NCBI GenBank assembly: GCA_023213315.1
Contig: JAKCPI010005284.1
Span: 20,461 to 84,460 of the forward strand
Direction of reading: 5' to 3'
Length of the DNA: 64,000 nt
Origin: Euborellia annulipes
Taxonomy: Eukaryota; Arthropoda; Insecta; Dermaptera; Anisolabididae
A program made the position numbers and the translations under genes. This document shows positions 54,443 to 64,000 of this stretch, piece by piece. Under the pieces are notes generated by a model. The model did not search any database. It was not told the DNA's origin and saw only the letters and a list, made by a program, of their open reading frames with translations. Every line of letters starts with the position of its first letter. Position 1 is the first letter of the stretch.

Positions 54443-54706
54443 CAGGGGCGTATATAGAAATTTTTTTCGGGGGGGCCCAAATTCAAAAATTTTTTTGCAG
54501 AAAATTTTTTTTTTAAGAAACTAAATTTTTTTTCACACGAAATTTTTGCGGAACATTTTTTCTTTTGCGGAACCAAAGTTTTCCTTCCTGCGAGAAAATT
54601 TGTTGCGCTGATGTCTGTATATTCCTATATATGAATATGTGTTTGGGAAATTTCGGAGGGGGGCCCGGGCCCCCTCGCCCCCCCCCCCCCCTTATATACG
54701 CCCCTG
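54443..54706. mobile_element. hAT MITE with exact 8-bp duplication, second copy
   Basis: 264 bp, ends CAGGGGCGTATATAG and TATATACGCCCCTG, flanked by ATTAGTGA at 54435-54442 and 54707-54714. About 85% similar by eye to 47750-48008. Confidence 0.85.
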
Positions 54707-54852
54707 ATTAGTGATTTTTAATAGAGTTTAAATAATCTAATTTCTCGGACAATATAATAAAATTATATTTATTTAGGATATCTTCTCTTATACTATTAAA
54801 CGAGCAATGCATATTTGTTTGTTTAGGCGGAAACTAAATATATGTTGACACG

Positions 54853-54946
54853 AAAAATCTAATGTGACAAGAACAGAGCACAACTTTCAATTACCAAAGG
54901 TAAGAGAAAGTTGTGTGCTGTGCGTTAATCACACCAGATTTTTTTC
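54853..54946. repeat. CACACCAG hairpin, diverged copy
   Basis: AAAAATCTAATGTGACAAG pairs with the complement of the right side, ending CACACCAGATTTTT. The centre is TTACCAAAGGTAA. A fragment at 55450-55530 is related. Confidence 0.7.
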
Positions 54947-55713
54947 GTCATTGCAATTCATATTTTTTATCCATAATATTTATAAAAAAAAATTTGATCA
55001 AAGCCTGACTGATATATGTCAGGCTTTGATCAAATTCTTTTTTTACCCCATATTAGTAAATTATAAATGAGACGATCTGAAGCAAAGGAATGGATGTTAA
55101 GTGACAAAATCATACAAGCTTAAAGTTTAAATCAATTTGGAAAAATTCTGATCAACATTATTTAGTAACTTTATTATTAGAGTAGCCATTAAACTTTTTA
55201 ATTATTAAAGAAGCAATACCCAATTAAAAATTTTAAGTAACATTTAAAACGGAAATTGGCGTTAACCATCCTTTTACCTCCAAGCCCTTTGACATGCTGA
55301 TTGGGTTAAGATTGCCATTAAAATTAATAATAACATTCAACAACAACAACAACAAAAAATAAGAATTTTATTTTTTTTTTATTTTTAGTAACACTGAAAA
55401 TTAATTTGACATCTAATCAAGGGCGGATCCTGAGGGGAGGGGGGTAATCTGGAGTGACTGGTCGCACAGCACACTATGTTTTCTTAATTTCGGTAATTTA
55501 AAGGCGCATTCTGTACTTGTTTGCCGGAATATAAATACATATCTAATTTTAAGTATTAATATTTAAAATTTTACATTAAAAATAAATTTTTTGCCAATAA
55601 AAATTTCAAATCTCGGGGAGGAGGGGGGTAATTACTCTTTTACCCCCCACACCCTTGTATCCGCCCTTGCATCTAATATGTAATTCCAAAAAACTTGGAA
55701 AATAAATTTTTAG

Positions 55714-56150
55714 TAGGAACCGGCCGCCGAATATTCGGTTTCGGTTACGGTTTCGGCCGAAATTCGGTTTCGGAGCCGCCATATTACAAGCACTGAATAA
55801 CAATCATCATAAAGCTATGGAAGGCATAATATTTAAAAATCCTTGGCTTAAAAAATTCTTCCGCTCCCTGAACGTTCATAAATAATATTAATCAAGGAAA
55901 ATAAACAGGAAGAACATAATCCGTGCCCAATTATTAAAACCAAGCCTCCTATTATCCCCCATCTTGTTATAGATAAAATTCCTACAATTGCCAGACTTAA
56001 ATGGGCAACTGAAGAGTATGCTACTAACATTTTTAAGTCTCTTTGGCGTAGGCAGATTATTCTCACAATAAACCCTCCTAACAATCTCACAGAAATCCAT
56101 TTCGGCCGAAACTCGGTTTCGGTTGAAAATCTTATTTCGGTCTGACCCTA
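55714..56150. mobile_element. TAGGGTCCGACCGAAAC-type MITE containing a NUMT
   Basis: Ends TAGGAACCGGCCGCCG and the complement of TAGGGTCAGACCGAAAT, flanked by ATTTTTAG on both sides (55706-55713 and 56151-56158). About 60 bp of element remain on the left and 50 bp on the right; the middle is mitochondrial-like sequence (55773-56100). Confidence 0.75.
55773..56100 (-). pseudogene. ND4: NUMT: nuclear copy of mitochondrial ND4
   Basis: The minus strand reads ICLRQRDLKMLVAYSSVAH, RWGIIGGLVLIIGHGLCSSC and LFSLINIIYERSG, the conserved middle of NADH dehydrogenase subunit 4. After YERSG there is a frameshift, then IMPS-AL-, two TGA codons (tryptophan in the mitochondrial code) and LLFSACNMAAP. ND4 normally continues LxxMPxxALWWFLxxxxNMAAPP, so the match runs across the break. 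About 328 bp. Use of TGA for Trp and the frameshift show that it is a non-functional nuclear copy. Confidence 0.9.
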
Positions 56151-56154
56151 ATTT

Positions 56155-56765
56155 TTAGTGATTTTAGGAAAGGTGTATTCTTATTTCTTGGCAATGAGAA
56201 AAATGACTTTTAGAGTGTTTTCTCCGAATATTTCGAAGGCATTTATTAGCACTTCTTCATCAGCGGCTATACAAAATTACAAAAATCTATATATATATAT
56301 ATATAATAGCGGTGTGTCCTCTGTCTGTCTGTCTGTATGTATAGAGAAAAGTTAATGTATTCTTTGCATATATGTATTCTATGAATCTAAACAAATCCTC
56401 AAGCCACTGAATTGGAATAGTAATGATAATTTTTTTTCATAATTAAGAAAAGGCGAGGGCGAAGATGCGAAACCCGTCGAAGGCTAGTGAATAAAATAAT
56501 TAGAGTTAAAGTTATAATTAGACCTGCCAATCTAACGTTTCGCTCCGAAATAATAACTTGTATGTGGCATTAGAGTGAGGTATGATACTAATATTTTTTT
56601 TTAATTTTTATATTTGCGTAAACTCACTCTAATTATTTTGTAATTTTGTACAGCCGCGGATGAAGAAGTGCTAATAAATGCCTTTGAAATATTCGGAGAA
56701 ATCACTCTAAAAGTCATTTTTCTCATTGCCAAGAAACAAGCCTACACCTTTCCTAATTTATAGGC
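56155..56765. repeat. Fold-back element with variant hammerheads
   Basis: Left arm about 56155-56280 (GGAAAGGTGTATTCTTATTT onward), right arm about 56645-56765, inverted. The long centre includes AAAGGCGAGGGC and decayed fold-back pieces. Left motif: minus strand CTGATGA (56263-56257) and GAAATATT with CCG/CGG stem I. Right motif: CGGATGA (56657-56663) is mutated. Confidence 0.7.
56224..56266 (-). ncRNA. Hammerhead motif with ATAT in place of ACGT
   Basis: Minus strand: CTGATGA (56263-56257), stem II GAAG/CTTC next to GAAA, then GAAATATT (56234-56227), followed by CGG that pairs with CCG before the core. The expected ACGT is replaced by ATAT, also self-complementary, and the cleavage triplet would be AUU, allowed by the NUH rule. 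Confidence 0.5.
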
Positions 56766-56812
56766 CACATCCTTTCGCAAATTTTAGTGATTTTGTTTAA
56801 TACGAATTTTTG

Positions 56813-56858
56813 AGGCAACATTTCGGCAAAGAAACTTATACTATACTTCATCAGGCCT
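56813..56858 (-). ncRNA. Hammerhead motif with GUU cleavage triplet
   Basis: Minus strand: CTGATGA (56854-56848), GAAATGTT (56824-56817), stem I AGGC (56858-56855) with GCCT (56816-56813). ATGT is not fully self-complementary (a G-U pair would be needed). Single arm; no partner found nearby. Confidence 0.5.
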
Positions 56859-56865
56859 TTAATAC

Positions 56866-58027
56866 TTCATTTCTAATTAACCCTTTACCTCAGATAGCTA
56901 ATAATATGTGGAAAACTTTTTTTTTTTTACCTTGAAGTTAACCTTAAGCGAGTTTTTGTTTACTATATCGATGATTTGCTATCTAGCGGATAAGTTTTCT
57001 AGTTGACTAGAAGTCATGCAACTGATCCTTAGTTTGTGTCTTTGATTTTTTTATTTTTTTCTTTCTTTCTTTTTTTTTCCTTAATTCTTCTTTGGGAAAG
57101 CTTTGTAATTTTTTTTGTTCTCTTTCAATCTTATCTTGTGGTTTAAAAAATAAATTGAATTTCACATAAATTGAATGACATATTATCTATAACCAAATAA
57201 CAAATAATTTATAGCCTTGTTTTAAAAACAAAAGTCTTTCTAAAGGTACTAACCTTGAACTTTGCGCTATTTGAAAATGCAAGTATTTCCTGACATAGGA
57301 TATTTCTATATTTTGTATATTTGTTTTTTATTTATATGAATTGTGTTGCAATATTTATATATTTATGTAGGTTAAAACTGAAAAAAGTTAGTTTGGTTCA
57401 TAAAAAAAAAAATCCTCAACAAATATATTAATAATTTAAATAATGAGTTAATTAAAAAAATAGAAAAACAAAACGTTTTTAATAATAATAATTAATTAAC
57501 AATATAATAAAATAAAATTGCTTGTGAACATAATAATAATATTTAAATACTTTAATTGAATTTAATTTTAATTATGTTAAAGTTGGCAGCTAAATATATA
57601 ATAAGAAAGGTATGATAAATTTTACATGCTTTATTTAAGAAATATTTCAAAAATTCCTGTCGCTTATATTTATATTCATTCGTAGGTAGATTTGTTTTAT
57701 AGATTAGGGGGGGGGGGGATATGGCATTTTCTTTGATGCACATAAAAGGTTAAGAGAATAGAATGAGAAAATATTGAAAAGCCACAATGTAACCTTTAAT
57801 AATGCAAATTGACAATTAAAAAAATATACTCTCTACATCTTTTAGAAATGGTGTCAAGAATTGATTCGCATGCATTGTTTGGTCATTAATCAATTGCTAT
57901 TATTTCTTCGAATTATTGATAATTATACCGGTATTGTAATTTTATAGGCACACCAATTTTTTTTTTAATCTATTCATTTAATAAATTAAATTATTATATT
58001 TTAAATAAAAGAACTTTATCATAAGAG
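56866..58027. other. AT-rich stretch with nothing recognisable
   Basis: Simple T-rich tracts, a G run at 57709-57718, and no exon, RNA gene or repeat that I could identify. Confidence 0.5.
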
Positions 58028-58716
58028 AAAAATCTGGTGTGACTGGCGCACAGCACACAACTTTCTCTTACCTTCGGTAATCGAAAGTTGTGTACTGTGC
58101 TTGTCACACCAGATTTTTTGTGTCGACATGTATTTAGTTTCCGACAGTACAGTACATTCGATTTTCAAGATGTAAAATTTATAAGTATGGGAAAATATTT
58201 ATATTTTGATACCATGGCAACCATTTCTCCTATCTTTTCTATGGAGAACAAGAGTAAAGTGGTCTTCAGAAGATTTCAATCACAAAATGAGAATATACAT
58301 TTTAAAGAGCAACTAAAAAATAGTTGATATATGAATTTTAAAAAAAATCGTTGGAGCAAATTTTGAGAAAATCGAAAAAAACTGAAAAAGTGCATCAGTA
58401 AAGTACTAGTACTTTTTGGTCGATTTTGTTCAAAAGCTTCGTGTCACGTCCCATGGGGGTGCCTAACTTAAATATAAAATTTCAACGTCCTAGCTCTTTT
58501 CGTTCTTGAGATATTTTGTTCACAGACAGACACACAGACACACAGACACACACACAGACACACAGACAGACCATGTCGTGAAAACCACTTTTTTGGATTC
58601 AGGGGACCTCAAAACGTGTATATCCATCAAAATCTCGACATCGAATTTTTGACATGAATTCAATACTTTCTCTCTCTATATATATTAACATATATATAGA
58701 GGTAAGAGAAAGTAAA
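58028..58716 (+). repeat. Long interspersed repeat with terminal hairpin, best copy
   Basis: Hairpin 58028-58119 (AAATCTGGTGTGACTGGCGC and complement, loop CTTCGG). The body then has GATACCATGGCAACCATTTC, AAGTACTAGTACTTTTTGG, an (ACAGAC)n-like tract at 58524-58570, and ends AATACTTTCTCTCTCTATAT followed by the complementary GAGGTAAGAGAAAGTA. The end of the body and the hairpin loop both carry TCTCTTACC, so the ends can also pair. Non-coding. Confidence 0.75.
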
Positions 58717-59162
58717 ATTAATATTAAATTACAAACATACTTATATTTTCGAACTTCGGTAAATATTTTCGACAAATAATGTGAAATCTCTATATAATAA
58801 TAATACAATAATAAAGCTAATTAAGCTTATTTATCAGCCAAAAGAATAATTACAATTTTTTTATTCATTCAGGAAATATTTTGAGATTCTGCCTTTGAGA
58901 GAGAAATTCAGTTTCAGCAAAATCTTTTAGACACTTAAATTTGATAAACATAGTAAATTATACACGTGCCATATTCTTGCCTCTCTCTCAAAATTAATTC
59001 GCTAAAAAAACCCTGAAGATTGAACTGAATCGTCAGCAAATTAAGGAATTTTATATTCATCTTAATCTTCATTGACTCTGCTCTAGCATTTAAAGATAGA
59101 AATTTTTTTTAGCCTTTTTGACATCTAAGGTAGAGAGTTTAGACGATATTTATTTTATACTA

Positions 59163-59279
59163 GTGTTATGGGGGTTGCGAGACCAAAGGGCAAGAACCCT
59201 GAAAGAATTAGTCCACACCAACGGCCAGCAAACCAGCGACCACAACGGGTATCCCGGGAAACGATAGCAACGACAACAC
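59163..59279. mobile_element. 117-bp insertion with GTGTT...AACAC ends and ACTA flanks
   Basis: GC-richer segment starting GTGTTATGGGGGTTGCGAGA and ending GCAACGACAACAC, flanked by ACTA on both sides (59159-59162 and 59280-59283). No other copy was found. May be a small MITE or a solo terminal repeat. Confidence 0.4.
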
Positions 59280-59283
59280 ACTA

Positions 59284-62144
59284 GTTCGAAATAATATTTG
59301 GTCCAGGTACATTTATTTATATCATTTGATATCCACATTAATTAAAATAAATATTCATCGGGCTGCCTAGGATCCGAACCCTAATCTCTGATGTTTTTGA
59401 GGTTACCTACCGGTATATTTGTGGATATTTCTAACAATTCTAACCTCTTTAATTATTTATCCTCTAGGGATTTATAACATTCATATATTGGCAATACCTA
59501 TTAATTTATCAACAAATTCAAAGCAACAATCTATTAACTTTATTATTAATCTATTAATTGTACCCAGTTAGAGGGAAAAAAAAAGTTATTTTTTTTTTTT
59601 ATTTTTTTTTTAACATTTTATAATGAAAGTTAGTTATTTATTAATTAGAGTCTCTATAATGATTATTGATATTAAAAATATTCTTATTCTAAACCCCTCT
59701 CTGTTTCAAAATATGGTTAAGTTTATATATTTCTTTAAAATTCCTTTGATTATTAAAATTTAAAAAAATTTTCAATTATTATCTTGACGAATATTCTTAA
59801 TACTTTAAGTCAAAATTTGTTTAAAATGTAATAATTAAAGGATTTTGATATCCCCTGGTAGTCATTGGTATATTATAATTAAAATATATGTATTTTGAAA
59901 CCCCTAGTAGCCGAAAGGGTAAAAATAAAAAAAGGATTTTAATAAAACCATAATTTGTGACACATTTGAATAAACATAATAGACCTACCTTTTTATCACA
60001 TCCCATTAAAACAATTTCAAATTTTTATGCGAATAAGAAAAAAAATTTTCTATTGTAAAGCGAGATTTAAAAAAAAAATTAAAGAGAAAAGGAAAAAAAC
60101 GGGATCGGTCGGACACACCTATATAAAAATTAATTTTTTTTGTAATAAATATTTATATATTCTTCTTAGTAGAAAATTGGAATGTATTTTAAATAAAAAA
60201 GTAACCGTAATAACTAAACGGTAATCAAAGCAAGAGGAGAAGCTGGCTGGCTGGCTGGCTGGCTGTCACCTGCAGGCTAATGATATCTCTCAAATATCAG
60301 TAAAACAAAACGGAGTCATCCTTCCACCTCCCTGACTCTAATTAACAGGCTCATTTAATAGAAAAAGAAAACCGTTTTATATTTTCGGTAACAACTACGT
60401 ACTGTATCGTGGGTACTGTTGTTGGTTGTGGTCGTGGATGTCGTTTGTCTCGCCTTGTTTGAAAAGGCAACGTAATAATAATTATATGTTGAACGCTAAT
60501 GTTATATAAACATTTAATTATGCATTTCATTCGTGACTAGTTAGAGGCGTCATCAAAGAGGCTTAGACTAATTAATTAATGTCCAGGTGACAGTGACACA
60601 AAAAACACAAACGATTCTTCATCAGCTGTTTGGGAACGGGAGTAACAAACCTTCATGCCGCCTATAGGTCGTTTTGATAACTTACCTACCCCAACATTAA
60701 AATAGCCTCCCTATGGGGAAATAAATGGTGTTTGTCCTTCAGCTATTTTACAGAAATATTCCTGCTGTACAAATTTACATGGTTCAAATTGAATCAAATT
60801 CATGGATTCTGTGATATGCATCTTCATTTACCTACAAAAAATGATTTAAAATTTTTAACAATAATGTTCTATATTTCAAAGTTAAAAATTAATCAACTTC
60901 CTCAGATAACGTTTTTTTTTTTTTTCAAAGTAAATAAATACAACAGCTGGAGAAATAGTGACTGAAACGAGCATAAAACGATATGTATTAGATCTATTCG
61001 TTTCGTTTGCCATTGCAGTATAATTTACACATTTTGCCTTGCATTCTTTTTGTTTAATTTTGTGCGCTAGGTTCACGCTAGCATAACTTGCATTCTGTTT
61101 GTTTGAAATTTGGGCGGGGGCAGAAAATGTAGAATTTGCTGCATAAATTGATCCAATCGAATGTGAATTGTGCAGAGCGATCTCAGCGCCAAAGTTTTAG
61201 TAAATGGCCACCTTTTGCCACCATTTTGTCTCAATCCATCTCGATTAAAATAATATCGAAAATAAAAAAAGATAAGTAAGTTTTAGGCTTTATTTTTTTC
61301 ATTTTTTTATATTCATTTTCTTTATTATTATTATTATTTTTATTTATTTAAAGATCAATGTTATAAAAATATTTGAAATAATCCAAGACAAAAATGACAA
61401 CTGGTTAGGTTAGGTTAAGAACTCATTTTGTAAGTTCATGACTTCAATCGAACAGATAGCAAAAGTTGCATCTTTTGACCTAGATAGCTTGCCATGGCCG
61501 TTTGCATTTTTTAAACGAACAAACCTATTAAAATTTTTATTTATGCTCATAAGAACTGAAGATAGCCTTATCTAATTAAAACCGAAACAGTTTCTTAAAT
61601 TGGGATTTTCATCTATTAATTTAGGAAGGACAAGACAAACTTTTAAAAAAAAGAAATCTATAGCTATTACAATTCCATATTTAATTTGACTTGTGTGAAA
61701 GCAATTGAATACAAACAAGTAAATAACTAGCAATAAAATAATCTTTTACCAACAACAACAACAACAGAGCTTATTATTATTATTATTTCTACTTTCGCAT
61801 AACTTTTTCTTAAGAGGCCAGTGGATCTTAACCTCTCTTTGATATTTATTATGTGTATTTATTTCAATTGAAATAAAATACAATTTCCTAATCTTCTTCC
61901 TTTTTTCTCTTTTTCTAGAAGAGATATTTATATTGCAATGACACACTTAAAAAAAAAATAAATAAATAAAAGGTAACTCTTATTACAGATAACATCTTTG
62001 TTAAAAAAATTTTTTTACGCCATTTGAAATCATATTTATTAAAATCACCTTTTCAATTTTTTAATTCCTCTGACCCCTTCTCTGAGAGATATTGGCTACC
62101 AATCATTTGAAATAAATATGGATGAAAATCAATCAAATGCATTA
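59284..62144. other. AT-rich stretch without recognised genes
   Basis: Includes a GGCT microsatellite (60242-60264) and short frames with no resemblance to known proteins. Nothing else was identified. Confidence 0.45.
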
Positions 62145-62180
62145 TTAAGCAGCCAACAAAGAACAAAAACTTTATTTAAA

Positions 62181-62227
62181 TATCGTCGACGTTTCGGGAA
62201 CGCGTCGCTCCCATCTTCAGGTCGATA
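62181..62227 (-). ncRNA. Small hammerhead-ribozyme motif
   Basis: Minus strand: CTGAAGA (62220-62214), stem II GGGA/TCCC, GAAACGTC (62195-62188). Stem I TATCGAC (62227-62221) with GACGATA (62187-62181), one mismatch. Confidence 0.75.
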
Positions 62228-62400
62228 AATTGTTAATGTTGTTCAGATTGATGTACATGTAGGTCATACAAAATTGCAACACAAATCTGCATTTACCATT
62301 AAATGTATGTTTAATTGTCTATGAGAATCGTAGTAGGTGCCTGGGCTTAATTTATTGTTGAATGGACCCGAAACATCAGCACTGACCAAGAGTAAAAGAC

Positions 62401-62447
62401 TATCGTCCTGAAGATGGGAGCGACGCGTTCCCGAAACGTCAACGATA
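62401..62447 (+). ncRNA. Small hammerhead-ribozyme motif
   Basis: CTGAAGA (62408-62414), stem II GGGA/TCCC, GAAACGTC (62433-62440). Stem I TATCGT (62401-62406) with ACGATA (62442-62447), a C/A mismatch next to the core. Partner of 62181-62227. Confidence 0.7.
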
Positions 62448-62560
62448 TTTAAATAAAGTTTTTGTTCTTTGCTGGCTGCCTTCATCTACCTGTTCCTGTT
62501 TATTATCACTCAGCCATTAATTTCTTCTTTTCATGCATTATTAAGGTTTAAACTTTCGAC

Positions 62561-62745
62561 CAGGGCCGGATCTAGGGGGGGGGGAGCAGTGGGTGCCTGT
62601 GCCCCGGGCGGCAGTTATCAGGGTGCGGCAATTAAAGAAAGATTTACTAAAAAAAAGGTAAAATGAAATGAATTTTGTATAGAGAATTTTAAGGAGGGGG
62701 CGGCAAATTAAATAAAAACCATAAAAAACTCTAGTTCCGGCCCTG
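62561..62745. mobile_element. hAT-like MITE, CAGGGCCGG ends
   Basis: 185 bp, CAGGGCCGGATCTAG to CTAGTTCCGGCCCTG. Flanks CTTTCGAC and ATTTCGAC match at 7 of 8 positions. G-rich inside. Non-coding. Confidence 0.75.
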
Positions 62746-62819
62746 ATTTCGACCGTTGGTTCTCATTGAAACATTTTGTAAATTAAAATTAAATATACAA
62801 ATTAAATACTGAAAAAATA

Positions 62820-63475
62820 CAACAGTACTAATACTCTTTGGTCGATTTTGTTCAAAAGCTTTGTGTCACGTCCCATGGGGGTGCCTAACTTAAATATAAA
62901 ATTTCAACCTCCTAGGTCAATTCCTTCATGCTTAAAATTGAACACACACAGACACACAGTCAGACCATGCGACATGTCGCGAAAACCACTTTTTTGGACT
63001 CAGGGGACCTCAAAACGTGAAGATCCATCAAAATCTCGACATCGAATTTTTGACATGAATCCAATACTTTCTCTCTCTATATATTAACATTAGGAACCGA
63101 CCGAATATTCGAGCGGTTTCGGCCAAAAATTCTGGTTTCGGCCAATGTTCGGCAAAAGTAGCCGAAACTTTCGGCCGGCCAAACCTGAGTCTGAAAATCT
63201 GGGATGAGACTCGCATGCAAAAAAAAAAGGTCAAATGATTGAGGGAAAAAAAAAATTTAGTCTTCCCGAAAAAAAGGTAAAATTATTTTCACGGGAGGGG
63301 AAAAAATTTCAAAAAAAAAAAAAAAAAGTTAAAATAATATGAATTTTTTTATAGGAAATACAAGTTTCGGTTTCGGCCGAAACTAAGAGTGAGGTCGAAT
63401 ATTCGGTTTCGGCTGAAAATCTTGTTTCGGTCGGACCCTAATTAACATATATATAGAGGTAAGAGGAAGTAAAAA
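62820..63475 (+). repeat. Long interspersed repeat (58028 family) interrupted by a MITE
   Basis: Matches the second half of the 58028-58716 body up to CTCTCTCTATATATTAACAT (63090) and continues at 63441 with ATTAACATATATATAGAGGT. The gap is the element at 63091-63440. Confidence 0.75.
63091..63440. mobile_element. TAGGGTCCGACCGAAAC-type MITE with 8-bp duplication
   Basis: 350 bp, ends TAGGAACCGACCGAATATTC and the complement of TAGGGTCCGACCGAAAC, flanked by ATTAACAT at 63083-63090 and 63441-63448. Its host repeat resumes exactly after the duplication, which confirms the boundaries. Confidence 0.85.
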
Positions 63476-64000
63476 GATAACAAAGTTGCAAAACTTTTCC
63501 CAGCCCTTAATTGGACAGTTGTAGATCGAGAAAGTTTTGTAGCTTCATTGTCTATTTTCTTTTCTTTTTAAGAGGGGTGTTTCATAATAAGCCAGATTAT
63601 TAATTATTAAGGGAAAGGCTCGAAAGCGGGCGGGCAGGTATTTATGTCAATGCTTTGCTAACCTAAAACAAATTTTAAAGATAATATAATTTTAGTAGTG
63701 TTTATTTTACTCCTATATCTATAGATTTAAAGAATTTAAGAAATGTTTACTTTTATATTGGAAACGGGTTAAGCTTATTAAGCGTTTGTTTTTTTTCAAA
63801 TTACATATCACAACCCGAACATAGCGTTCGCTTTCTCAATCATCTAAAAAATGTAAATATTGTCACGCATATGTTTTTTTAAAACTTTGATGGTTCGTAT
63901 TATTATTATGGAAGTTTTTAATTATACACCACATTTTGTATTAATTATTTATATAGATTGTACAACGTTTCGACTACTTATGTGCGCTTGTTCCGACTCA
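63476..64000. other. Window end, nothing firm
   Basis: AT-rich. At the very end the minus strand has GTCGAAACGTTGTA (63960-63975), possibly the start of another hammerhead-type element running out of the window. Confidence 0.4.

Larger units (their letters stand above)
62150..62485. repeat. Fold-back element with an intact hammerhead pair
   Basis: Arms 62150-62227 and 62400-62482, bounded by GCAGCCAACAAAGAACAAAA and its complement (TTTTGTTCTTTGCTGGCTGC). The centre of about 170 bp is mostly unique. Both arms hold a hammerhead with intact core. Confidence 0.85.

Noticed and set aside
1..64000. CRISPR arrays, rRNA, riboswitches, prophage or operon structures
   Set aside because: Short repeats here are transposon ends, not regularly spaced; the sequence is a eukaryotic nuclear genome with spliceosomal introns.

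Overview
This is eukaryotic, intron-bearing, very AT-rich nuclear DNA. Protein similarity recognised by eye, short introns with pyrimidine-rich 3' ends, and a nuclear copy of mitochondrial ND4 that reads best in the invertebrate mitochondrial code all point to an arthropod. A crustacean such as a caligid copepod would fit, but that is inference. No bacterial, viral or CRISPR features were seen.

Five conserved single-copy genes were reconstructed exon by exon, with reading phase kept across every junction. They are: the 3' part of a BRPF/peregrin-type gene ending in a PWWP domain (2868-6835, +); POLDIP2 (8381-12672, -); the anaphase-promoting-complex subunit APC7/ANAPC7 (13358-24003, +); the peroxisomal E3-ligase subunit PEX12 (29148-32576, +); and enkurin (43259-48951, +). 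BRPF and POLDIP2 converge on a 1.5-kb gap. POLDIP2 and APC7 diverge from a shared 685-bp upstream region. The genes work in unrelated processes (chromatin acetylation, mitochondrial/DNA metabolism, cell cycle, peroxisome import, sperm/cilium), so there is no operon-like logic. Two weaker exon-like stretches (26507-26628 and 52299-53151) could be small unrecognised genes.

Most of the rest is transposable-element debris. It includes tRNA-derived SINEs, one with a clean 13-bp target-site duplication. There are several hAT-like MITE families with exact 8-bp duplications, TTAA-bounded elements, a Harbinger remnant, Tc1/mariner remnants, a LINE RNase H fragment and a NUMT. An unusual share is arranged as fold-back palindromes, from about 90 bp to 2.5 kb, and some are nested in others.

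The most interesting signal is a family of small hammerhead-ribozyme motifs, found about fifteen times. Each has the core CUGANGA, a short stem II, then GAAACGUC, with complementary stem I flanks. Stem III is absent and its place is taken by the self-complementary ACGU. This matches the known small hammerhead variants linked to Penelope-like retroelements, which cleave as dimers. Here most copies occur as divergent pairs on the two arms of a fold-back, many inside introns of BRPF, APC7, PEX12 and enkurin. Stem I varies between loci yet keeps its pairing, and some copies carry an alternative palindrome or cleavage triplet.
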